Counted from the first letter of the stretch, positions 1-10,152 are shown. The stretch: DNA of 64,000 nt from Heligmosomoides polygyrus polygyrus (GCA_947396885.1 OX377204.1:24559706-24623705), one strand, 5' to 3'. Notes: a model not told the origin generated them from the sequence alone. A program made the numbers and translations.

Positions 1-824
1 GGCGGGACTAGGACGGTGAACCAACAAGAAGGGAGCCGTAAGGGAATTCATACAGAGAACAGGGGTCTGCCATTTGCATAGCCTCTTCATGCTTGACACA
101 GCGGCGACCACGCGCGCTTCTGAGCTTCTGGATTTGGAACACGGGTCTTCTCAGCTTCTGGATTCAGAAGACGGGCCTCCTATGTCGCGCATCAAGCATC
201 CTGATTCCGAATACGTGTCACCGACCGTGCCGTGAGTATGGGAGGACCACTAAAGGGGGTGAGGGAGAAGGGAAGTAAGGGGGACCTCTAGGATGGACTA
301 AAAGAGCAACCAGGAAGGAAAGGAACAACCTGGAGGAGCGAGAAGGAGGGCAAAACCAGTAGAAAGTGACCAGTAGGAGGTCAATAGTGGAAACAAAGAA
401 ATTGGCCAAGAGTTGGGACCAGGAAGGTGGGGACTAAAGAGGGGGAGGGAAAGACCAAAAAAGGCGAACCTGTAATTATATCCAGTAAGAACAAACGAGT
501 GAGGGAAAACCTGGCTTGGGAAGACATTCAACGATATCTAGAAACGCTAGCTGTTGAGCATGAGGACCGTTCCAGAAGGAGCAACATGAGGGGCAGAAGT
601 ACTGCACAAACCAATGACATTAATTGCCGGTCGGGAGAGGATGTCTATGATGAAGTACCGAAATGGTGAACGGCTTGATGCCGAAAAAGCACGCACCTGG
701 TCCTAGATGTTAGCGAAATTTAGTTTTACAAAAACTACTTTCCATAGGTCAGTGATGCTGCAAAGTTGTGCGAAGCGCGCAGGTTAGGGAGACGGCGTTA
801 GGCGTTTCGGAACACATGTAGTGA
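1..824 (+). mobile_element. Helitron-like non-autonomous repeat, copy 1 (cut by window edge)
   Basis: This stretch matches 36373-37165 over nearly its whole length, including a GA-rich middle part. Both copies contain an open segment that reads roughly 'RASELL..E.GSS' with many Ser, Asp and Glu residues, so the repeat may once have been coding. The right end carries a GC-rich terminus with GCGAAGCGCGC followed by GGCGTT and GGCGTTTCGGAACAC. The same terminus occurs at 27600-27680 and at 37130-37165. The reason for calling it Helitron-like is given at 35688-37165. The left end lies outside the window. Confidence 0.4.
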
Positions 825-1190
825 TATAAACGGATTCTATCCAGGAATTTCATTAATAGTTCACATATAAAAGGGTTGAATGCAGAGTGCATTGGGGTAC
901 ACCACCATTTGAGATTTCGACTTTGTCATCTTGTTATCTGAGCTTTCAAAATTCTTGCCTACTACGGGCATCAAAGCATTCCATTAGAAATTCGAATTAC
1001 CTAGAACTTGCTGTGAACAAACAATGAAGCTCATGCATAAAAGCACAGTTTCTGACATTCGTGTGACTAATCTTCAGGCAATTCTAGCATATCATATCAA
1101 AATATCACTTTTATATAGCAAATTTTGTCCTGAGAAGGCGAAGGTGAAGCGGTTTCAACAAACTGAAAGATAGAAATAAAGAAATACCAG
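825..1190. other. Intergenic or intronic AT-rich sequence before gene 1 exon
   Basis: No coding segment or repeat relative was recognised here. It ends with a splice acceptor, ATACCAG, that opens the exon at 1191. Upstream exons of gene 1 were not found in the window, and the region to the left is repeat. Confidence 0.4.
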
Positions 1191-1411
1191 TTTTGATGAA
1201 AGTGTTAAAGATGAACACTGCAATGAATCCCAAACTCTCAAATCCTTCAGGAAGTGCCGAATCGCCATTGTCATCATCTCCCCTACTCTCGCAGAGTGCG
1301 GCTTGGGCTTACAGAAGGGATAGACAGATAATGCAGGCCCAATGCATACCTGATGAGAAATTCATAAAACGAGGTCCGTTGGTGCTGACAAAGGAACTGA
1401 AAGGCCCTGTT
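1191..1411 (+). CDS. Gene 1, cytoplasmic-tail exon (paralogue of 54505-54689)
   Basis: The exon runs from acceptor ATACCAG to donor GTAAGT. It enters in phase 1 and leaves in phase 0, as does its relative at 54505. It encodes a Ser/Pro-rich stretch, then a segment ending RGPLVLTKELKGPV. Gene 2 has an identical RGPLVLTKELKGPV at the same place, while the sequence before it has diverged strongly; a conserved tail motif next to diverged flanks is what real coding sequence looks like. A basic cluster (YRRDR) precedes the motif. I do not recognise the family. The preceding exons, which in gene 2 carry the membrane helix, are missing from the window. Confidence 0.6.
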
Positions 1412-1491
1412 GTAAGTATATATTCCACTATTTTAATTCAGACTACATTAATACATCGACAGTTACACATAAGTGTACTCTGGCATTTCAG

Positions 1492-1599
1492 AAATTCGCA
1501 AGTCAAGATGAATCAGCGTGCGAAATCACTCAAATCAAGTTTGACGATGACCTAAATGAAATTGTCAACATTGGCACTAACGTAGAGGTTGTTCCAGAA
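1492..1599 (+). CDS. Gene 1, second tail exon (paralogue of 56538-56642)
   Basis: The exon is 108 nt (36 codons) in phase 0 on both sides, bounded by acceptor GCATTTCAG and donor GTGAGA. It encodes KFASQDESACE, then IKFDDDLNEIVNIG, then VEVVPE. The gene 2 exon encodes KFVSQEKSASE, IKFDDNLNEVVNIG and VEVVPE. The intron before it is only 80 bp, whereas the matching gene 2 intron is about 1.85 kb and filled with mariners. The next gene 1 exon is probably at 8286, after 6.7 kb of repeats. Confidence 0.65.
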
Positions 1600-1636
1600 G
1601 TGAGATCTCTCACCATTCAAACAAATTTTTAATTCT

Positions 1637-1974
1637 GCAGAGAAGAAACTAATAAGCATTGAACATTTTATGGTTCCTGCTGAATTTCACTTGTAAGGTA
1701 AAGCAGTGAGGACGCTTTGTCCTGTTTCCGGGTTGCCATGTATGCCGGTTGCCTGTGAGATCAGAAAGGTTACCAAAACAGAATGAGGAAGCAATTGTAG
1801 CTCACTAGCTCGAGCATCGTGTTGTGTAATATATATCGGAGCTTTTACTGCTACTACCAGCTTTTGATAAAAATTATGTGCAGCAACATACTTTCCGGTT
1901 TTTAGGATAGCAAAGGAACGAAAACAACTAGCAAAGCAACGCAATCATGGCCTAAGGTTTGTTTTTTGCAACAA
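1637..1974 (+). repeat. 330-bp interspersed repeat, copy 1
   Basis: This begins GCAGAGAAGAAACTAAT and ends GGTTTGTTTTTTGCAAC. It is one of three copies in gene 1's long intron; copies 2 and 3 are at 1985-2326 and 7918-8234. All three share internal landmarks such as CCGGGTTGCC and GTCATGGCC-like or ATCATGGCCTAAGG. No terminal inverted repeats or coding potential were seen, so a SINE or MITE fragment is possible but unproven. Confidence 0.6.
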
Positions 1975-1984
1975 GTGTGCACAC

Positions 1985-2326
1985 GCAGAGGAGAAACTAA
2001 TGAGCATTAAAAACTTTATGGTTCATGCTGAATTTCACTAGTAAGGAAAGGTAGTGAGGTCACTTGGTCTTGTTTCCGGGTTGCCATGTGTGCCGGTTGC
2101 CTATAAGGTCAGAAAGGTAAACAAAACAGAATGAGGAAACATTTGAATGTAGCTCGCTAGCTTAAGCGTCGTGTTGTGCAATATATCTCGGAGCTTCTAT
2201 TACTACTTCTAGCTTTTACTAAAAATTATGTGTAGCAACATACGTTTCGGCTTTTAGGATAGCAAAGGAACGAAAACAGCTAGCAAAGGAACTCAATCAT
2301 GGCCTAAGGTTTGTTTTTTGCAACAA
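1985..2326 (+). repeat. 330-bp interspersed repeat, copy 2
   Basis: This is a direct copy of 1637-1974, separated by about 10 bp, so the two form a tandem pair. The start GCAGAGGAGAAACTAAT and the end GGTTTGTTTTTTGCAAC are kept. Differences are scattered substitutions and small indels. Confidence 0.6.
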
Positions 2327-2336
2327 TAGTGTGCAT

Positions 2337-2370
2337 ATTTTTATTTATTTATTTATTTATTTATTTATTT
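2337..2370. repeat. (TTTA)n microsatellite
   Basis: An uninterrupted TTTA repeat directly follows the second 330-bp repeat copy. It could be a tail of that repeat or a slippage product. Confidence 0.8.
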
Positions 2371-3278
2371 GACAAACATAAAAAATGTCATACGCATAGG
2401 TAAACAGGGGGGGGGAGAGAACGTAGATAATGGTTGGCACTTTGCATACGCATAAAGCATAAAGAGCTGATAAAAATGAGAGAAAAAAAGAAAAAGGGGA
2501 TAGAACGGAGAAAAATACGCCTGGCCGCTGCGACATTGCACACAGGAGTGAGTCGTGACAAAAACACGTATGAGCTTAAGTGGAGCACCTGCTGATGTCA
2601 TGACGGAGGTGCGCTCACTATTGATATGTACGTTAGCAGATGCTTCACGATACTACTACCAGTAGGCGGAATGCACAATTAACTTTGGGGCGGGTCTCGT
2701 ATCTCAAACGCCTCTTTAATCTGGTACGTACCCTGACGACTGCCTTGTGAGGTCATGAATCTATTAGCATTCTGCTAAATAATCATAAACAGTTTTACCA
2801 TTATTCTTCTCCCCTTCACCCCAGTCGCATCGACACCTCAAAGTGGGTCAAGGCACAGGTGGCGGACCTACTAAGTTGACATCCGGAGCCCGAAATAACG
2901 ACCTGAAGGACTTGCAGTGTTGGCGGCCACTGCCCATGCTGTGCCTGATCACCCACTATTCCCTGACACTTTCCCCCATTTAGGCACATGTACACATACA
3001 TACACACATACTCATATACACATTTAAAAAATATTTATTCTTGTATTTGCTTATTTTTTATTAATTTTGGTATAAAAACCGAGGAGTTTTGTGATCAGGA
3101 TAAATTTTCTATTTCCTGAGGATGAACGATGAACGGCAAATCCATCGACGCCGCGTCGAGAGGCCTCGATCGAAAAATAGAACCTTCGTGAAATCCCAAG
3201 TATTTCTCAACATAATGTGCATAGCAACGGAGTCATGTAGACCAATTCTCATAAACTACGCGACGACTGATCTTTCAA
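2371..3278. other. Intronic sequence, no recognised feature
   Basis: No gene or repeat relative was recognised. The part 2990-3120 is AT-rich with CATACACATA-type simple sequence. It lies within the proposed long intron of gene 1. Confidence 0.4.
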
Positions 3279-4317
3279 TTAGGTTGTCCCATAAGTCTTC
3301 GCCGTTTTCTTCAACAATTCACTGCAGATTTCGCCGGCGGTCTCTTGCATAACGCTGCACAGCTTTCGAAAGAAAATGATTTGCTCTATCGAATATGTAT
3401 TTTCTTTATCATAAATTTTGTCAATTTTTAGGTCGTTGAAGTGAAAAGTGAAAAAGTGAAAAAGTAGTCATTTGCGCACTTGTTCTCTCTGCTTAGGCTT
3501 GTAATTTTTGCCCAGTATCTCAGAGCATTTGGAAGAAAATGTTTTGTACTATAAGAATATGTTAGTACTATCTGCTCATTTGTCCTTTATTGATTTTTAG
3601 GTCATGAAATTGGGACGTCCGAAGGAGGATGGTTATATTTGCCGACAGCTCCTACTCTGTGTTTGGACTTTTTGGGTTGGCGTTATATGAAATTCGAAAG
3701 AAGATGTCTCGCTCTATAAGAATATGTGTTGCTTTTATTGATTACTATTGAATATCAACAAAATGCCAAAAAGAGAAAAATCGTCTTCACCAACAACTCC
3801 TTCTCCTTCTTCAGTTGTTTATATTTGACAGAGATCAGCGTGAGCCAATAAACGCAACACAAATTCTTACTGAGCAAGACATTCATCCTCTTTCAAACGA
3901 CATATAACACCAAGCAAAAAAGTCCAACCACAGAACCGAGGTGTCGGTAGAAATTCGGAGGGAAAAATCAGACGTCCCAATTTGATGGCCTAAAAATCAA
4001 TAAAGGACAAATGAGGAAATAGGACCAACACGTATTTTAGTAGTACAGAACACTATCCTTCAAATGCTATAAAAACTGCGCAAAAAATTACAAACCTAAG
4101 CGGAGAGAGCAACTGCGCAATTGGCTACTTTTTCACTTTTTCAGTTTTCACTTCAACGACCTAAAAATTGACAACATTCATGACGAAAAGAAGGCAATAC
4201 ATGTTCTGATAGAGTAAATCATTTTCTTTCGAAAGCTATGCAGCGCTATGCAAGAGACCGCCGGCGAAATCTGCAGTGAATCGCTGAAAAACGGCGGGGA
4301 CTTATGGGACAACCTAA
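3279..4317. mobile_element. Palindromic mariner-derived MITE
   Basis: The termini TTAGGTTGTCCCATAAGTC (left) and GACTTATGGGACAACCTAA (right) are perfect inverted repeats of the mariner type, flanked by TA. The inverted similarity continues inward over essentially the whole element. Examples are the GAAAATGATTT blocks near 3370 and 4215, the AATCAATAAAGGACAAATGA block near 3990 against its complement near 3580, and GTTATATG-type blocks near 3690 and 3905. The two arms are about 500 bp each and meet near 3800. No transposase is present, so it would have moved using a mariner transposase supplied in trans. Confidence 0.8.
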
Positions 4318-4749
4318 TAGAACTGCACGTCTATATAAGGGGCTGGAAAGGACTTGCTATACCTTTGTCACTCATCAACGCTGCCCGCTCTGGATTCGCC
4401 TCACCGAGGACAGCCAATCGACGGCCACGGATGCAACCACAAAGAGTGGGCAACCGGCCCAGCCAGCAACCAGCGCGGCATCGCAACCCAAGGCCGACAA
4501 CATGAGCAGAGAATCGCCACCGGCAAGAACAAGAGCTACATTAGGTGCAATAAAAATTTCGCAGGTCGCTACACCATGCAGGGTCCGAACCCTGGTCGCC
4601 TGCTTACAGACAGCGCACAGAGCCGTTGCGCCGTCGCCGACAGTGGCTCGCTCCCATGCATGCGTACAATGTATACGTACATATAACGTATGCGTATAAT
4701 ATAGCTGCCATGCATATATAGTGGACCGCTAAAATCAGGTTGGCGCTCT
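4318..4749. other. Intronic sequence, no recognised gene
   Basis: Short open frames are present but none has family motifs. Around 4660-4720 there is TA-rich self-complementary sequence (TGCATGCGTACA and ATGCATATATA). Confidence 0.35.
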
Positions 4750-5560
4750 GAGTTCTTGAGCTAGGCGAATTTGAAATGCGTGGAATTTTCGATGGATGAA
4801 TAAGTCGGGGCACAAACTATTCCACTCAGCAACCTGCCGTACCAGGAAGGAGCGCTCATAGTTAGCCGTATTAGGTTTATCTGGTCGAATACGGAATAGG
4901 TGACCCTTAGTCTGCCAACACAGGCTGCTGGTTCGAAAACGTCGTAGATATTAAGGTAAATCTCATCTGTGGTCAACTTGTACATTAGGGTGAAGTCGGA
5001 TGTTTTGCGTCTAAACTCCAGAGAGTCAGCGTTATGTATGGAAAGACGTTCTTCATAAGAAAGATTTGGCAAACCGCAGCGACAAAAACAGCGATATGTG
5101 AAGCTCTTTTGGACTTTCTCAACTTCTTTTATAAGAGAGATGTTTTGCGGGGATCATATGGGCGCACAGTATTCAAGTAATGGCCTCGCGTAGAAAACGA
5201 ATAGTCGGAAGAGCGTAGCAGGATCTCGCATTTTGAAGGCTCTAAAAACAAAGTTTGAACACTTGAGGACATTCCTTACTTTTTATGGATGTAGCTGTCG
5301 AATAGAGATGAGTATCATACACAACCCCCAAATCGCACAGTTCAACGCAGTACCTCGTAGAGAGAAAAAGAAATATGACTTCGTCCTAGGATGTTAGTGA
5401 TCTTGATATACTCGGTGATTTTTTGCATAGAATGATTTCCATAACATTACTGGTTGAGCTGGTAAGACATATGGGTCGGTGATTGACAACCTCGCCTTTT
5501 GGCGTCTTTTCGTAAATAGGGCGTACAAAACCAACCTTACAAAGTCGGGGAACATCACCT

Positions 5561-6139
5561 TCAAGTAAATAAAAATCTGTTGGAAAGGATTGTCAAGGGG
5601 CCAACAAGACCAAGTGCTGCCTTCTTCAAAAAGACATATGGTATGTTATCTGGTGATGTGAAAAATCTGTTAGGCAGTTTCCGTAGTACGCTGTAAACTG
5701 TTTCTTTAGTGATGTCAACCCAGTTCAGCTCATTTTCGGTCATAGAGGGGAGATAGGCTTCGGTATCGCGTGGATGTTTATAAACTGATTTGAAGGAATC
5801 GGTAAAGAGTTTATACTTACCGTTATCATCTCTAACTAATGCATTACCTGCTATCAAACTAGGTATAGTCTTCTCTAATTCTAATTTCTTCTTGCAAAAA
5901 CTGAAAAATAGCTTAGCGATCCTACAGCGAGCTATTCTTTTTTCCTCAGTTATTTGATAGCTAGCGACGGCTCGCTTAAGCTTGCGCGAGAATTTGATAT
6001 ATCTTGGATCCGTAATGGACAAGGTAGAGTAGTAAATAAAGTCAACTTTGGATTTGAGAACAAGTATTTTTCTTGGATATTTATTACGGGTATGTCTGCG
6101 CAGTATAACGGCACGTATTTCACGATAGGATTGTGGCAT
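5561..6139 (-). pseudogene. LINE reverse transcriptase N-terminal part (fragment)
   Basis: This is a 192-codon open frame. Its features match the linker and early fingers region of CR1/jockey-type ORF2: lysine- and arginine-rich segments (RHTRNKYPRKI, KFSRKLKRAV) followed by RKLPNRFFTSPDNIPYVFLKK. The SPDNIPYVFLKK part corresponds to the conserved 'pDgIp...lK' motif that precedes the catalytic core. The core itself, with its paired aspartates, is missing downstream, so this copy cannot be active. Confidence 0.65.
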
Positions 6140-6322
6140 ATCTCAACAAAGTTATTGTACAAAACGTTAACATGAGGTGAACAGTTGCTTACGCCAACCC
6201 GGTCTATTTCGGCTAACGAAGAAATTATCGAATCATAGTCGCCCCTGGAAAAGTTTCCGATTAGTTTTAACCTCTTAGTGGGCTATTGCTTTGTTTCACG
6301 AATTTTAAACGAAATGGAGTTG

Positions 6323-6808
6323 TCATTTGAGGACATGAACTTCTTCAACTATGAAATGCTGGGACACTAAAATTATATCTAGTGTATTTAGACCATGAGT
6401 GGGTTGGGATACCAACTGCTTGAGATTCAGTGATGTGTCAATAAATAGAGATGAGGAAATCGTCAAAACATTTTCTCTACATGTCACGCCAGTCAATTTT
6501 TGGGAAATTAAAATCGTCTGATATAAGAATGTGGTCACTCCGCTCGTCACAGAGGCTGTGGAGAAAGTCAGCGAATTCCGCAAATGTGGTTGAAGTACAG
6601 GAGGAACTACGGTAACCAAGCAGTAACAACGCACTACACTTTCAGTTTTAACACAAAGAGCTATTAATTGAATTTCGCTGTGAAAATCTTTCTGTTTCAT
6701 TAGATTGTGGGTTAGACGCTTGTTAATTAATGCTAAAACGCCACCTCCTACTCTATCGACCTGGCGATCATACCGCATATTGAGAGTTACAACATAAAAT
6801 GGCATCAT
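6323..6808 (-). pseudogene. LINE endonuclease domain (fragment)
   Basis: The frame contains RYDRQVDRVGGGVLALINKRL-type sequence, which fits the 'GGGV' strand of the APE-like endonuclease of non-LTR elements. Near the end is QLVSQPTHGLNTLDIILVSQ, which fits the 'THxxGNTLDLVLT' block before the last catalytic Asp/His region. The expected YRPP and D-F-N blocks between them are blurred by frameshifts. It lies in the same orientation and order as the RT fragment at 5561-6139. Confidence 0.65.
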
Positions 6809-7917
6809 GAACAGTGCTTGGCTTGCACCAACCTTCAGTTACGAAAATACCGTTGAAGCATTGACGCATGATAAAGTTCAAATCCGGAATTTTGTTCACA
6901 GTCGATCTCGTACTGAACAAAAGAAACTCATGAGGCGAGAAGCAAGAACAGTTAACGGGCATATGGACGTGGTATTATCTAACGCATTGGCCGATTTTTT
7001 GTCCTAGCGCTGGGAAGGCGACGGAAGCGAGTGAGAAGCTGAAATGGGTATAGGAATAGGGAAGTGGGACTGGTTGTTACGACTTACTGGCAACTCACTA
7101 TGAGTTTTCAGATTATGAATGGCTAGGTCTCTTACAACGTATACGAGCTTACCTTCCTGGCTATTCATTGTACCTGCTTTCCTTCTCAGTAGGCGGTCAT
7201 ACTCAAGCTCCTCTCTCATGTAATCACGTCTCGCATACGAGTGTAGTGATTGTCTTCTAGTTCTCATATGCTCCAGCGATCTATCCCTTAGCTCTTGATT
7301 ACCTGGACATATCTTAATTATGCGAGGTCGAGCGCCGTTTGTATCTTTTATCTTTAGCTACAGGATGTCTATGAAAAGAGATCCATCCGTTATTATAATT
7401 GCTAAGAAGCTGCTCGTCACAGGAAGGCTCAATTACTTCTTTTATAGCTTCTTTATCAAAAGCCCGTGTGACCGCATCGGATGCCTGCTCGCCGATACTC
7501 ACACACGTTACGTGGGGCATGCCTTTGTGTCCACGATTTTCGTGTCAGACTTAAACCTTACAAGCGTACTGTATAAAGCCGATCTCGGATCCGAATGTTT
7601 AGGCGAGTCCGAGATCAATCGTTCCTCTAGCGCAACAGCCTTTTAAATATGTCCAGTTGGGAGTCCTGTAACTTAAAAAAAGATCGAAAAGCTTATTAGA
7701 CCAAAAGGTCGTCCCATCGTTTAAGAACTTGAGCTAGTCAGGCAGGTGCTTTATCTGAGGATCTTTTCTTCCACGCCATGCTATTGATCAGGGATGAGCG
7801 AGGTGAAATCAGATCAGACAAGCTGCAGTAAGAACAGCGAACCAGCCACGGCGACCATACTAGGAGGGAATGACCCTACTAGGCGGGAATGATGGACCTT
7901 ACTAGGCGAGAATTAAT

Positions 7918-8234
7918 GCAGAGGAGAAACTAATAAGCACTGAAAACTTGCATGGTTCACGTTGAATTTCACTAGGAAGGAAAGACAGCGAAGACACTTG
8001 GTCTTGCTTCCGGGTTGCCGTGTGCAGGTTGCCTTTAAGGTCAGAAAGGTAACCAAAACAGAATGAGGAAGCACTTGTAGCTCGCTAGCTTTAGCATCGT
8101 GTTGTGCAATATATCTCCGAGCTTTTACCACAAAATTTATGTGCAGCAACATACTTTTCGGCTTTTAGGATAGCAAAGGAACCAAATCAGGTAGCAAAGG
8201 AACGCAGTCATGGCCTAAGGTTTGTTTTTGGCAC
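7918..8234 (+). repeat. 330-bp interspersed repeat, copy 3
   Basis: This copy is collinear with 1637-1974 and 1985-2326. It starts GCAGAGGAGAAACTAATAAG and ends GGTTTGTTTTTGGCAC. It is slightly shorter owing to small deletions in the middle. It lies just upstream of the proposed last exon of gene 1. Confidence 0.6.
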
Positions 8235-8285
8235 GTAGTTAACGCAGAATAAAATAAATAAGCGACCTATTGATATTTTATTAAG

Positions 8286-8594
8286 ATAAAGAAAGGCATT
8301 GAAAGAGAGGAAATAAGAGCCGCAACGCAAAGGACCGAGAATCGAACACCAAGCTCAGCTGATAGTCAGCAACCGAACACGGCGTCTACAGAAGGTCATA
8401 AACATGAATCGGGGGAAGCGGAACAGCAGAAGCGAACGTCGGGCTCAGGTGAAAACCAACAACAAAAGGTGACGCCAGAAAGAGAAGGGCTCAGGACGCC
8501 GGATTCAGAAAATGAACATCCAGAAAAGGCTCCGAAAGAAAGAGGCAGTTTCTCATTGAACTCTACCCAACGGGACGAGAAGGTGGTGGCTTAG
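8286..8594 (+). CDS. Gene 1, probable terminal exon
   Basis: A 103-codon open segment follows an acceptor TTTTATTAAG and is in phase 0, matching the phase 0 donor at 1600. It encodes a highly polar tail beginning IKKGIEREEIRAATQ and rich in Glu, Gln, Ser, Lys and Pro, including EAEQQKRTSGSGENQQQK. It ends at TAG (8592-8594). The frame stays open for 67 more codons after this TAG (see 8595-8798). The acceptor is weaker than the other acceptors in these genes, and the 6.7-kb intron is inferred, so the link to 1599 is likely rather than certain. Confidence 0.5.
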   Translation: MKKGIEREEIRAATQRTENRTPSSADSQQPNTASTEGHKHESGEAEQQKRTSGSGENQQQKVTPEREGLRTPDSENEHPEKAPKERGSFSLNSTQRDEKVVA

Positions 8595-8798
8595 AACTCA
8601 TTGAATCCAATCTACTTTGAAAGGCAACGTGATTATTCCTATGTTTCTCTACGACAAGATGGGTTTTTTTTCAGAAAACGAACGAAACGAAAACAAATCC
8701 CGAAGAAGAAGACACTCAAGTTCCCAACTCGCCGTGGTAAACGACCTGCATGCAAGGATGGCGTGAAAATTTTAGACATTGACTCAGAATACTGTTAA
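8595..8798 (+). pseudogene. In-frame continuation after TAG (readthrough or decayed end of gene 1)
   Basis: Directly after the TAG at 8592 the same frame runs on for 67 codons to TAA at 8796. It encodes a strongly basic stretch (FFFRKRTKRKQIPKKK, then KFPTRRGKRPACK) and ends VKILDIDSEYC. Such a composition is unlike chance 3' UTR. Either the TAG is a recent nonsense change from CAG or TGG, or it is read through, or the extension is an alternative exon (the bases before it, GGCTTAG, could act as a splice acceptor). Confidence 0.45.
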
Positions 8799-8852
8799 AT
8801 TTATTGCAACCATATACACTTCCATAAACATTCTCACAACACGTTAAGTTGC

Positions 8853-8858
8853 AATAAA
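8853..8858 (+). terminator. AATAAA polyadenylation signal of gene 1
   Basis: A canonical AATAAA lies about 55 bp beyond the TAA at 8796 and about 260 bp beyond the TAG at 8592. The shorter distance fits better if the frame really ends at the TAA. Confidence 0.5.
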
Positions 8859-9204
8859 ATTATTAACCTTCTACTGTTTAGCCGCCTGTTTGTACTATTT
8901 ATAGATTCTTAGGGCACCTGATTCCGTAACAGAATTGAAGGGGCACAGAAACACCCGTTTTCAACGGATCTTTCCAAACTTCAAATTTACCTAAACACCT
9001 GATTTACTTGTGATATTTTGTCGTTTTCTTAACCAACAGAAAAATTATACTAGAGTGCAAAAAAATATTTCTTAATTCAACATGAAAGGTTTCCAGTTTT
9101 TATTCAAATGTATGCAGTGCTAACTTTCCAAACTACCTATTGGTTACTCATGGTTAAAGTTAAATGTGATAGGTGTTAACACGTTACGGATGTCAGCTAT
9201 AGTT
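8859..9204. other. Intergenic AT-rich sequence
   Basis: No gene or repeat relative was recognised between the gene 1 polyA signal and the TTCGAA-rich repeat. Confidence 0.4.
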
Positions 9205-9390
9205 GGGCCCGAATGAATATTCGAGCATTCGAATTCGAATAATTCTATTCGAATTCGAATATTCGTATTCGAACGTTCGAAAAAAAAACGCGATTTTCGA
9301 ATGTATTCGAATTCGAGTGCTCGAAACACTCGTGTTCAAATGTTTAAATTCGAATGCTCGAAACATTCGAATTCGAACGTTCGATTGCTA
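9205..9390. repeat. TTCGAA-rich simple repeat, locus 1
   Basis: Dense ATTCGAA, GAATTCGAA and TCGAAC motifs begin after the lead sequence GGGCCCGAATGAATATTCG. A similar lead (GAGCCCGATTGATTATTCG) and array are at 20895-21068, and a weaker one is at 56690-56945. Because the motif is palindromic the whole block is self-complementary. Open frames rich in Ile, Arg, Phe and Glu within it are only a result of the repeat. Confidence 0.75.
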
Positions 9391-9408
9391 CTAAATCTGC
9401 AATCTAAC

Positions 9409-9420
9409 AAAATAATCTAT
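9409..9420 (+). repeat. Target-site duplication of the Penelope-like insertion, left copy
   Basis: The 12-mer AAAATAATCTAT is found directly before the left pLTR and again directly after the inverted pLTR at 13509-13520. Immediately outside, the sequences differ (CTAAC on the left, CTTTCC on the right). It therefore fits a target-site duplication that bounds the whole 4.09-kb insertion. Confidence 0.8.
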
Positions 9421-9640
9421 TCCATGATCGACTGTCGTTGAATCTTGGCATGACGTTGATACCAATAGGACTGTTCGAGCTGTGGAGCCAAGATTGTTAA
9501 CCACACTTTATTCTGCTGACGTTTCGGCGTAACCGCCTTCTTCAGAGCCTAGAAAAGTCAAGCGAGGTTTGAAAGGTTACTCGTACAAGAACTATTTCAA
9601 GTCACAGGAGTTTCCGGAATTAATAGGAAAAGGAGGCGAA
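9421..9640 (-). repeat. pLTR copy A of the Penelope-like element
   Basis: This is collinear with 12424-12650, sharing TCCATGATCGACTGTCGTTG at the outer end, the ribozyme-like core, and CACAGGAGTTTCCGGAATT at the inner end. It is the 3' pLTR of the full copy. Confidence 0.75.
9501..9567 (-). ncRNA. Hammerhead ribozyme motif, pLTR copy A
   Basis: On the minus strand the order is outer stem I (CCTCGCTT), inner stem I (GGCT), CTGAAGA, stem II hairpin (AGGCG, GTTA, CGCC), GAAAC, GTC, then the 3' strand of stem I. CTGAAGA and GAAA are the conserved hammerhead cores, and GTC is the cleavage triplet. Stem III is reduced to the GAAAC/GTC contact, as known for Penelope-like elements. In this copy the inner stem I pairs at 3 of 4 positions because AGCC has become AGCA. 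Confidence 0.65.
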
Positions 9641-9765
9641 ATGGGAGTGAGACAGCCCAACTAACCTTATGGAAGCAGCCAAGAGGCTGGTGCGTCACCC
9701 TCGGATGGAGGCAGTTTGGGTGAATGAGACTACCACCTAAGGTCAACCCCTCAGCGACCCTCCGG

Positions 9766-10152
9766 CTATCGCCCTCCGGGGTCGAGCCCACAGAGGTCAG
9801 CAAATGGGGCCAGCTCCTGGGTTAGCGCTACGCGCTCTTCCCTCCTTTTGATCGCGGGATTCTTGAAGGCAATCCACAGCGCTTCGAGAGTCTTGCGTGC
9901 TGCGATATCGACCTCTCGAGCAAGGATTGTAATTGCGTCCCCAACCATTGCGCCACCATGGCTACGCTGCCTGTGCTCCCCCAACGACGTGGAAATCTGG
10001 CATCTCCGAAGCCCGTCCATGTGTTCCTTGACCCTCACCCAAAGCGGCCTGCCCGTCTCACCGATGTATTCCTCATTGCACTCCGTGCAAGTGATTAGGT
10101 ATACCACACCTGAGGCCGTGCAATCCCCTTCCTTTCCAAACGGGCAGACCAT
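9766..10152 (-). pseudogene. Penelope-like GIY-YIG endonuclease, full copy
   Basis: The frame begins with VCPFGKEGDCTASG and continues VVYLITCTECNEEYIGETG, the GIY-YIG signature in its Penelope form ('VVYLI...YIGET'), with a nearby Cys pair typical of this group. Conserved downstream residues are the Arg in WVRVKEH and the SLGEHRQRSHG block. The domain cuts target DNA to prime reverse transcription. It is frameshifted from the RT part upstream. A second, truncated copy is at 12746-13335. Confidence 0.85.

Larger units (their letters stand above)
4750..7740 (-). mobile_element. Degraded CR1/jockey-like LINE with internal deletion
   Basis: On the minus strand the pieces follow in the expected order. 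An N-terminal part near 7640-7000 is rich in basic residues. An endonuclease piece is at 6323-6808, the start of the reverse transcriptase at 5561-6139, and the C-terminal region at 5230-4761 reads ARPLLEYC, then LSYEERLSIHNADSLEFRRK. The stretch between 5560 and 5230 is too short for a full RT catalytic core, and no FADD box is seen. Several frameshifts and stops break the frame. It sits inside the long gene 1 intron on the opposite strand. Confidence 0.7.

Noticed and set aside
4248..4699. Overlapping plus-strand frames of 85-131 codons
   Set aside because: They start inside the palindromic MITE arm and continue into unassigned DNA in three frames at once. This is typical of chance open GC-richer sequence.
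9144..9394. Overlapping frames on both strands rich in Ile, Arg, Phe and Glu
   Set aside because: They are translations of the palindromic TTCGAA simple repeat.
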